NCBI GenBank assembly: GCA_014379065.1
Contig: JACMMM010000487.1
Location: 1-10,194, forward strand
Direction of reading: 5' to 3'
Source of the DNA: Saprospiraceae bacterium
GTDB taxonomy: Bacteria > Bacteroidota > Bacteroidia > Chitinophagales > Saprospiraceae
DNA: 10,194 nt
Part shown: positions 1 through 6,004 of the stretch, piece after piece
Layout of the letters: each line of letters opens with the position of its first letter
Numbering within the stretch: the first letter of the stretch is position 1
The notes under the pieces: model-generated
Databases searched by the model: none
What the model was told of the DNA's origin: nothing
What the model saw: the letters and a program-made list of their open reading frames with translations, nothing else
Program-made: the position numbers and the translations under genes

Positions 1-1
1 A

Positions 2-3000
2 CAGTTGAAGGGCATCAGTGGTGTGAAAAAAGTGTCGTCGTACTCGGTACAGGATTTCTCAAACGTCATCGTGGAATTCAATACCAGCCTCGACGTGCCA
101 CTCTGCAAACAGAAGGTGAAAGACGCAGTGGACAAGGCCTCTCGTGACCTGCCTAACGACCTTCTTGAAGACCCTACCATTACGGAATTCGACATCTCCG
201 AAATTCCGATCATGAATGTCAACATCGCAGGCGATTTCAGCCTCGACAAGTTGAAAGATTATGCCGACGATCTTAAAGACCGTATTGAAGAGATGCGCGA
301 GATTACCCGTGTAGACCTTGTGGGCGCGCTTGAAAAAGAAGTTCAAGTGGATGTAGACAAGTACAAAATGGCTGCGGCCAGCCTGACCTTCCGCGACATC
401 GAGAACGCTTTAGCGTTCGAAAACATGACCATTTCGGCGGGCAACGTAGACATCGGCGGTATGACCCGCTCTGTATCTATCCGGGGCGATTTTAAAGACG
501 TGGAACAGATCAAAAACATCATCGTCGCCTCTCAAACTGGCGCGATGCTTTATTTGAAGGACGTTGCCGACGTGCGCATGGGTCATAAAGAGCAGGAAAG
601 TTTCAGTCGCCTCAATTCCCGCAACGTCATCTCGCTCAACGTCATCAAGCGTACGGGTGAAAACCTGATTGACGCTTCCGACAAAATCAAAAAGGTAGTG
701 GACGAGATGAAAGCCAGCGAGTTCCCGGCCAACCTCGAAGTCAGCATCACAGGTGATCAAAGCCGCGCTACCCGCACCACGCTGCACGACCTGATTAACA
801 CGATTATCATTGGCTTTATCCTGGTCACCTTAGTGCTGATGTTTTTCATGGGTGCCACCGACGCGCTCTTCGTCGCCATGTCTGTGCCGCTTTCGATGTG
901 TATTGCTTTCATGGTACTGCCAACCTTTGGGTTTACCCTCAATTTCATTGTACTGTTTGCTTTCCTGCTTGCACTTGGTATTGTGGTGGACGACGCGATT
1001 GTCGTAGTTGAAAACACGCACCGAATTTACCATGAGGATAAGAAACTGACAATTATACAAGCTGCCAAAAAAGCTACCGGCGAGGTATTCTTGCCCGTGC
1101 TTTCTGGCACGGTCACAACACTTGCGCCGTTTATTCCGCTCGTTTTTTGGGGTGGCATTTTTGGCAAATTCATGCACTACCTGCCTGTTACGGTTATCAT
1201 TACGCTGACCGCTTCGTTGGTTGTGGCCTATATCGTCAATCCGGTGTTTGCGGTATGGTTCATGGGGGATTCAAAGCGCGAAGGCACAGAATTGTCTCCA
1301 GTAAAAAAACGCCGTCGCACCATTTTCGGATACACGCTTTTTGCGCTGTCAACGATTTATTTCTATGCGAACGGCAACTTCTTCATGGGCAATTTGCTGA
1401 TATTTATTGGCTTGTTTGTAGCATTCTACCGTTTTGTGTTGGAAAAAGCCGTGCGGTGGTTCCAATCTAAAGGCTGGCCTGCCGCACAACGCGGCTACGC
1501 GGGATTCCTCAATTTTGCCCTCGACCGTCCCGGTATGATGATGTTGAGCGTAGTTGGCTTGCTCATTTTTTCTGTTGTGTTCTTTGCCGCTGGCAAGCGC
1601 AACATTGTACTCTTCCCGAAGGCTGACCCGAACTTCATCTATGTTTATCTCACGCTTCCGGTCGGTACTGACGTAAACACGACCGACTCGCTTACGAGTA
1701 TCATGGAACGTAAAGTGGTAGAGGTCGTTGGAGAAAATAACCCAATTGTAGAATCTATTATTTCGAACGTTGCATTGGGCGCTTCGGAGGATCAGTTTGA
1801 TCGTTCAGCAACTTCCAACAAAGGCAAAGTAGGTGTGGCTTTTGTAGAGTATGGCAACCGCAAGGGAGTGAGTACCTCGGAATATATGGACAAGATCCGG
1901 GAAGCCACCAAGGGTGTAATCCCTGGCGCGGAAATAGTGGTAGATCAAGAAGCTGGCGGGCCTCCTTCGCCCAAGCCAATTTCGGTGGAGATTCGAGGCG
2001 ATGACTTCAAAAAACTGATCGCCGTTTCTAGTTCCGTAAAACGCTACCTCGACTCGCTCAACATCCCAGGCGTGGAGGAATTGCGTACCGATATGATCGT
2101 GTCGAAACCTGAAATCAACATTGAGATTGACCGTGATCGCGCGAACCGCGAAGGTATTTCTACGGCTCAAATTGGGAGTGAATTCCGCACGGCCATTTTG
2201 GGCAAAGAAGCCACAAAATTTAAAGACGGGGAGGATGAAATCCCTGTCAATATCCGCCTCCGCCCAGAACAGCGCGAGAACATCAACTCGGTTGAAAACC
2301 TCAACATTACGTTCCGCGACATGAACATGGGCGGCGTGCTGCGTTCCGTACCGATGGCCTCCTTAGCCGATGTAAAATACACTACAACTTACGGTGGCAT
2401 CCGTCGCCTTGACCAGTCGCGCATCGTCACGATTTCCTCGAATATCACCTCTGAGTATCAGCCCAGCCAAACTGATGTGGTGAACGCGGTAAAAAACGCC
2501 GTTGCAAACTGGCCACCAACGGAAGGCGTGACCGTCGGCTTCGCGGGCGAAGACGCAGAGTTCCTCGATGCAGCCTCTTTCCTTGGCAATTCGTTGCTGA
2601 TTTCGATCTTTATTATCCTTATTATTTTAATGGTGCAGTTCAACTCCATTGGCAAGACACTGATAATCATGTCGGAGGTGATCTTTAGCATCATTGGCGT
2701 ATTGCTCGGCATGGCATTGTTCGACATGGACTTCTCGGTCATCATGGCGGGCGTGGGTATTGTCGCGCTGGCGGGCATTGTGGTGCGAAACGGGATACTG
2801 CTCGTTGAGTACACGGATATTTTGCGAGAGCGAGGGTCGCAAGTACGTGAAGCCATCGTTGAAGCAGGTCGCATCCGTATGACCCCGGTGTTGCTGACGG
2901 CCACTGCGGCAATCCTCGGTCTGTTGCCATTGGCCGTGGGCTTCAACATTGATTTCTACAGCCTTTTTGCTACTGGCAACCCGAAAATTTACTTCGGTGG

Positions 3001-3142
3001 CGACTCGGTGGCCTTCTGGGGCCCGCTTTCCTGGACGATTATTTTCGGCCTTGGCTTTGCTACGTTCATCACGCTGATCATTTTGCCGGTGATGTATTTG
3101 CTGGGGTGGAAGGTGAAGCATTGGTGGGAGAAGAAAGTATAG
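2..3142 (+). CDS. RND-family efflux pump inner-membrane subunit (AcrB/HAE-like), 5'-truncated
   Basis: Proton-driven exporter of the resistance-nodulation-division superfamily. It would sit in the inner membrane and work with a periplasmic adaptor and a TolC-like outer-membrane channel, neither of which is in the window. The reading frame is open from the first bases, and the protein begins in the first porter domain (LKGISGVKKVSSYS), so TM1 and roughly 70 residues are missing; the TTG at 5 is not a real start. Numbering from that TTG: first periplasmic domain to about 255; TM2-TM6 about 260-425, with the TM4 proton-relay motif GIVVDDAIVVVEN (Asp329, Asp330); TM7 near 510; second periplasmic domain about 530-855; TM8-TM12 about 859-1036. 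TM10 reads VVRNGILLVEY, with Arg928 where AcrB has Lys940. Two extra hydrophobic segments lie at about 439-487, between TM6 and TM7. The family is certain; the substrate (drug, bile-like compound or metal) cannot be read from sequence. The stop codon lies inside a hairpin followed by a terminator, so this is the last gene of its operon. Confidence 0.95.
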   Translation, partial: QLKGISGVKKVSSYSVQDFSNVIVEFNTSLDVPLCKQKVKDAVDKASRDLPNDLLEDPTITEFDISEIPIMNVNIAGDFSLDKLKDYADDLKDRIEEMREITRVDLVGALEKEVQVDVDKYKMAAASLTFRDIENALAFENMTISAGNVDIGGMTRSVSIRGDFKDVEQIKNIIVASQTGAMLYLKDVADVRMGHKEQESFSRLNSRNVISLNVIKRTGENLIDASDKIKKVVDEMKASEFPANLEVSITGDQSRATRTTLHDLINTIIIGFILVTLVLMFFMGATDALFVAMSVPLSMCIAFMVLPTFGFTLNFIVLFAFLLALGIVVDDAIVVVENTHRIYHEDKKLTIIQAAKKATGEVFLPVLSGTVTTLAPFIPLVFWGGIFGKFMHYLPVTVIITLTASLVVAYIVNPVFAVWFMGDSKREGTELSPVKKRRRTIFGYTLFALSTIYFYANGNFFMGNLLIFIGLFVAFYRFVLEKAVRWFQSKGWPAAQRGYAGFLNFALDRPGMMMLSVVGLLIFSVVFFAAGKRNIVLFPKADPNFIYVYLTLPVGTDVNTTDSLTSIMERKVVEVVGENNPIVESIISNVALGASEDQFDRSATSNKGKVGVAFVEYGNRKGVSTSEYMDKIREATKGVIPGAEIVVDQEAGGPPSPKPISVEIRGDDFKKLIAVSSSVKRYLDSLNIPGVEELRTDMIVSKPEINIEIDRDRANREGISTAQIGSEFRTAILGKEATKFKDGEDEIPVNIRLRPEQRENINSVENLNITFRDMNMGGVLRSVPMASLADVKYTTTYGGIRRLDQSRIVTISSNITSEYQPSQTDVVNAVKNAVANWPPTEGVTVGFAGEDAEFLDAASFLGNSLLISIFIILIILMVQFNSIGKTLIIMSEVIFSIIGVLLGMALFDMDFSVIMAGVGIVALAGIVVRNGILLVEYTDILRERGSQVREAIVEAGRIRMTPVLLTATAAILGLLPLAVGFNIDFYSLFATGNPKIYFGGDSVAFWGPLSWTIIFGLGFATFITLIILPVMYLLGWKVKHWWEKKV

Positions 3143-3183
3143 CGGAACTCTGTTCCGCTACCTGCACCGGAACGGAGTTCCGG
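3140..3183. repeat. Two tandem hairpins with a GGAAC-nnn-GTTCC core
   Basis: The first inverted repeat has arms at 3140-3148 and 3152-3160: a perfect 9-bp stem with loop TCT, beginning on the RND stop codon TAG. The second has arms at 3167-3173 and 3177-3183: a perfect 7-bp stem with loop GGA. Read on opposite strands, the two cores are nearly identical (loops AGA and GGA), so they look like inverted copies of one short element. No T-tract follows either of them; a separate terminator comes next. They could be a dispersed REP-like palindrome, an mRNA 3'-end stabiliser, or both. The pairing is directly visible; the role is inference. Confidence 0.7.
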
Positions 3184-3193
3184 CGTACTGGAG

Positions 3194-3236
3194 CAGCGCG
3201 TCTTGGAGGAATCTGGGACGCGCTGTTTTTTGTTTT
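3194..3236 (+). terminator. Rho-independent terminator after the RND gene
   Basis: Arms CAGCGCGTC (3194-3202) and GACGCGCTG (3217-3225) form a perfect 9-bp G+C-rich stem around a 14-nt loop. The stem is followed directly by six T residues (3226-3231) and then GTTTT. This is a textbook intrinsic terminator about 50 bp after the RND stop codon, and it isolates the efflux operon from what follows. Confidence 0.9.
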
Positions 3237-3242
3237 ATTTTA

Positions 3243-3265
3243 AATCTTCCCGTTTTGGGAAGATT
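3243..3265. promoter_or_regulatory. Perfect inverted repeat at the start of the higB relic (possible operator)
   Basis: AATCTTCCC (3243-3251) and GGGAAGATT (3257-3265) form a perfect 9-bp inverted repeat around GTTTT, and the right arm runs into the apparent TTG start (3264) of the HigB remnant. Toxin-antitoxin operons are commonly autoregulated through palindromes at or before the first gene, so an old operator is plausible. It lies about 12 bp past the terminator T-tract and has no T-run of its own, so a second terminator is unlikely. The function is inference. Confidence 0.45.
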
Positions 3266-3566
3266 GCGTACCTTTTCCAAAGGAACACTTCGAACATTTT
3301 GGGAGGAATACCCAGATGCCCGGCCAGCCTTGGAATTTTGGTACGATACTGTTGAGAATACCGATTTTGAAACACCAAACGAAGTTATTGCCTATTTTAA
3401 AAATGCCGATACGGTGAGGAATGGTCGTATTGTTTTCAATATTGCCCGTAATAAGTACTGATTGATTGCAAAATTTCAATACGAAAAGCAGTTCGTTTTT
3501 GTCCGTTTTATCGGAACCGGCAGAGACCTTGCTTCGGGAGCCCACCTAAAAAGAAGCGCGAAATAG
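3264..3566 (+). pseudogene. higB: Decayed HigB-type toxin (RelE-fold mRNA interferase), orphan
   Basis: The translation from 3264 (RTFSKGTLRTFWEEYPDA, then PALEFWY, TPNEVI and NGRIVFNIARNKY) matches the HigB_toxin family of ribosome-dependent mRNA interferases, which usually have about 95-105 residues. The frame stops at TGA (3459-3461) after 65 residues, exactly where family members continue with an Arg in a KYRLI/DYRLV-like run. Past the TGA the same frame resumes family-like sequence (LIAKFQYEKQFVFVRFIGT, 3462-3518). It then turns into unrelated residues (GRDLASG...) up to TAG at 3564, without the usual C-terminal HxEYDKI-like end. The TGA is one C-to-T change from the Arg codon CGA. The only start is TTG at the usual ATG position. 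No HigA-like helix-turn-helix antitoxin gene follows; the next gene is a putative lipoprotein. Together these point to an inactivated remnant of a higBA locus. A truncated but expressed peptide cannot be excluded. Confidence 0.75.
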
Positions 3567-3597
3567 CATACAGCAGTATTACCTAAAATTACTTCAA

Positions 3598-4575
3598 ATG
3601 GATCAAAGGCTATTAATACTCATTTTTTGTTTTCCGGCCTGCAATCTGACGCCCTCTGAACAAAAAGCATCCCGAACTGATGTCATAGATTCAACATCCA
3701 GAATTATTTCAAATTCTAATTTTAATCCAAGAGAAGAGGATACAATTACACCCAAATTTGACAATCTGTTTTCTTTCCTGAAATCAGAACATTCTCCAAT
3801 TGACAGTGAATACATTAGCAGATTTTCTGGGTCCTGGTATGCCTACACTTTTCAAGACACCTATAAAGGATTTCAGCAGTTTGGAGTGGTTTTCCCTTTT
3901 CAATATGTCATTGAAGATTCTTTAGGTTCCGGTAAAACGGTGTATTTCAACTCAATTGGTGAAATGGCCGCGTGGAGGCAGACGCAAAATCCACCATTGA
4001 ATGCTTGGGAATTAGATCATTTCGGATCCTCCAGAAGAGTGGTTTGGGAAGGATATCCTCATCTGCTCTTCGGAGATGAAAAAGGGTTCAACATTCCTTA
4101 CGATTTGGATAGTAATCAAGCCATCGTGACTTACCTTTTTCCAATGAACAAGGTGGATTACTATTTCCGGAAAACCGAAGATATTTGGCAGGTATTCAAA
4201 AGGGTACAGAAGAAATACAGCTCACATGACCTTAAACTCCTGACAGAAGAGACTTTTGAAGGATTCACCTTGCGTTTCATCTCTGATACACCATTTAGAA
4301 TGCGGAGGATAAAATGGCCCTTAAAAAACACCGATGAAATGGTTGGAAATGATTTACCAACTGTTACTTTCCTAAATAAGGAGGATTCTCATCTAAAAAA
4401 TCCCTGGGATGACGCCCTAATTATGACGGTTTATCAAGGGTCACAGAAAGATTGGCCAGAAAAAGAGATCATGTATTTTCGTTCAAAGGACGAAGGAGGG
4501 GTTTGCTATGGGTATATTTTTAATAAAATAAAGAATAATTGGGCCTTGACCGAAATTTGGGACGCATCCAACTAA
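3598..4575 (+). CDS. Putative lipoprotein with two DUF4348-like halves, function unknown
   Basis: A 325-residue protein with no function I can assign. The N-terminus (MDQRLLILIFCFPACN) is a short positive and hydrophobic stretch ending in a lipobox-like FPAC, with Cys15 as the likely lipidated residue. Phe at -3 and Pro at -2 are not ideal, so plain Sec export is also possible. The rest looks soluble. There appear to be two diverged repeats. The N-terminal half has VVFPFQ near 97-102 and VDYYFRKTEDIWQVF at 186-200. The C-terminal half has FEGFTLRFISDTPF at 220-233, RIKWPL at 237-242 and YGYIFNKIKNNWALTEI at 304-320. This pattern (an FP or PL turn, then a YxF...W strand) recalls two-repeat Bacteroidota DUF4348 proteins; that match is from memory and tentative. 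The ATG at 3598 is the only sensible start and has no Shine-Dalgarno sequence. The gene is much more AT-rich than murA and the RND gene (about 32% G+C in one sampled 60-base line). Confidence 0.75.
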   Translation: MDQRLLILIFCFPACNLTPSEQKASRTDVIDSTSRIISNSNFNPREEDTITPKFDNLFSFLKSEHSPIDSEYISRFSGSWYAYTFQDTYKGFQQFGVVFPFQYVIEDSLGSGKTVYFNSIGEMAAWRQTQNPPLNAWELDHFGSSRRVVWEGYPHLLFGDEKGFNIPYDLDSNQAIVTYLFPMNKVDYYFRKTEDIWQVFKRVQKKYSSHDLKLLTEETFEGFTLRFISDTPFRMRRIKWPLKNTDEMVGNDLPTVTFLNKEDSHLKNPWDDALIMTVYQGSQKDWPEKEIMYFRSKDEGGVCYGYIFNKIKNNWALTEIWDASN

Positions 4576-4579
4576 GTCT

Positions 4580-4613
4580 ATTGCTGGCAATATTTATCCG
4601 CTTCCTACCTTCG
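4580..4613 (+). promoter_or_regulatory. Candidate Bacteroidota-type promoter for murA
   Basis: TACCTTCG at 4606-4613 resembles the Bacteroidota -7 box TAnnTTTG (one mismatch). ATTG at 4580-4583 could serve as the -33 TTTG-like element; the 22-bp spacer is slightly longer than the usual 19-21. Transcription would begin near 4619-4621, giving a leader of about 60 nt that contains the paired elements at 4628-4679. It lies just after the stop of the upstream lipoprotein gene, consistent with separate transcription of murA. Confidence 0.35.
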
Positions 4614-4627
4614 CCCGCTTTTCGTGC

Positions 4628-4679
4628 AAAAGTGGTGGCTTGGTTTAAAGTTAGGCCACCACTACTCAAAACCACTTTT
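4628..4679 (+). promoter_or_regulatory. murA leader with two mutually exclusive hairpins
   Basis: One 5' segment, AAAAGTGGTGGC (4628-4639), can pair with either of two downstream segments. AGTGGTGGC (4631-4639) pairs perfectly over 9 bp with GCCACCACT (4655-4663), around a 15-nt loop. AAAAGTGGT (4628-4636) pairs perfectly over 9 bp with ACCACTTTT (4671-4679), which ends one base before the murA ATG. Both use AGTGGT, so only one can form at a time. The distal pairing would put the start codon against a stem and could limit initiation. No T-tract is present, so control of translation is more likely than attenuation. The pairings are visible; regulation is inferred. Confidence 0.4.
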
Positions 4680-4680
4680 C

Positions 4681-5997
4681 ATGCAACTCGACAATTTCGA
4701 AGTCATAGGCGGCCAACCCCTCCATGGCGAACTTCAGCCACAAGGCGCCAAAAACGAAGCCCTGCAAATCATCAGCGCCGTGCTGCTCACCGACGAGCCG
4801 GTCACGATCTCAAACGTGCCGGATATTTTGGACGTGAACAAACTCATTGAACTCCTGCGCGGATTTGGCGTGACGGTGGAGCGGCTTGCACCTGATACCT
4901 ATCGTTTTTGCGCAGGCACGGTAGACATTGCCTACTTGCGTTCCGATGCATTTATGAAAGATGCCGGACGGCTGCGCGGCTCGGTGATGCTAATCGGTCC
5001 ACTGCTCGCTCGATTCGGACGGGCCACCTTACCCAAGCCTGGCGGCGACAAAATCGGGCGGCGGCGTTTGGATACGCACTTCCTTGGTTTCCAGAAACTG
5101 GGCGCGGAATTCAAATACGACGACGAAAAGGACATCTACTATATAGAACAACCAAAAGGTGGCCTGCAAGGCGGATACCTCCACATGGATGAAATCTCCG
5201 TGACGGGCACGGCCAACGTGTTAATGACCGCTGTGCTCACCAAAGGAAAAACCACCATTTACAACGCCGCCTGCGAGCCTTATGTGCAGCAACTCTGCCG
5301 GATGCTCCAGCGCATGGGCGCAAAAATAGAAGGGCTGGGATCAAATCTCCTGCACATCGAAGGCGTGGAACAACTTGGTGGCACGGAACATCGCTGCCTG
5401 CCCGATATGATCGAAATCGGTTCGTTCATAGGGCTCGCCGCCATGACCCAGAGCGACATTACGATCAAAAACGCGGGCATCGAACACTTGGGCATCATCC
5501 CGCACACCTTCGAACGGCTCGGCATCCAGATTAACAAAATAGGCGATGACCTGCACATCCCAGCCCAGGAACACTATGAAATCCAGACATTCATTGATGG
5601 TTCCATCCTTACGATTTACGACGCACCCTGGCCGGGGTTTACACCTGACCTTATGTCCATTATTTTAGTGGTGGCTACCCAGGCGAGGGGTAGTGTGTTG
5701 GTACATCAAAAAATGTTTGAGAGCCGACTTTTCTTCACCGACAAATTGATTGACATGGGCGCTCAAATCATTCTTTGCGACCCGCACCGTGCCACGGTCA
5801 TTGGGCTCGACCGCAAATACCCGCTTCGGGGCATTGAAATGACCTCACCTGATATACGCGCAGGACAGGCTTTGCTTATCGCCGCGCTTTCAGCCAAAGG
5901 CAAGAGCGTGATTCACAATGTACACCAGATTGACCGGGGGTATCAGCATATTGATACGCGGCTGAATGCGATTGGAGCGAAGATTACGAGGGTGTAG
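4681..5997 (+). CDS. murA: UDP-N-acetylglucosamine 1-carboxyvinyltransferase (MurA), Asp-type active site
   Basis: A cytoplasmic enzyme that transfers enolpyruvate from phosphoenolpyruvate to UDP-GlcNAc, the first committed step of peptidoglycan synthesis. The 438-residue product has the usual length and the two-domain EPSP-synthase-like fold. Residues matching E. coli MurA are visible: Lys24-Asn25 in GAKNEAL (K22/N23), Arg99 (R91), Arg128 (R120), catalytic Asp323 in FTPDLMS (D305), Arg349 in MFESR (R331), Asp391 in SPDIRAG (D369) and Arg419 in IDRGYQHI (R397). The mobile-loop Cys115 is replaced by Asp123 in PGGDKIGRRR. Asp-type MurAs, as in mycobacteria, Borrelia and Chlamydia, remain active but are not alkylated by fosfomycin. 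The ATG at 4681 gives the canonical start (MQLDNFEVIGGQPLHG); the upstream in-frame GTG at 4624 would add 19 atypical residues across the leader hairpins. The stop is 7 bp from the end of the convergent minus-strand gene. Confidence 0.97.
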   Translation: MQLDNFEVIGGQPLHGELQPQGAKNEALQIISAVLLTDEPVTISNVPDILDVNKLIELLRGFGVTVERLAPDTYRFCAGTVDIAYLRSDAFMKDAGRLRGSVMLIGPLLARFGRATLPKPGGDKIGRRRLDTHFLGFQKLGAEFKYDDEKDIYYIEQPKGGLQGGYLHMDEISVTGTANVLMTAVLTKGKTTIYNAACEPYVQQLCRMLQRMGAKIEGLGSNLLHIEGVEQLGGTEHRCLPDMIEIGSFIGLAAMTQSDITIKNAGIEHLGIIPHTFERLGIQINKIGDDLHIPAQEHYEIQTFIDGSILTIYDAPWPGFTPDLMSIILVVATQARGSVLVHQKMFESRLFFTDKLIDMGAQIILCDPHRATVIGLDRKYPLRGIEMTSPDIRAGQALLIAALSAKGKSVIHNVHQIDRGYQHIDTRLNAIGAKITRV

Positions 5998-6004
5998 ACC
6001 AATG

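Noticed and set aside
5..7. TTG at 5 as a start codon for the RND protein.
   Set aside because: The frame is open upstream to the window edge and the protein would lack TM1 and about 70 conserved residues; the gene is simply cut by the window.
2458..3121. Several 60-165-codon open frames antisense to the RND gene.
   Set aside because: They have low-complexity or unnatural composition and lie wholly opposite a strongly conserved coding frame; treated as shadows.
3240..3545. Minus-strand open frame of 101 codons opposite the higB relic.
   Set aside because: It is antisense to recognisable HigB sequence and shows no family resemblance itself.
4624..4680. GTG at 4624 as the murA start.
   Set aside because: It adds 19 residues not expected in MurA and covers the hairpin leader; the ATG at 4681 gives the canonical N-terminus.
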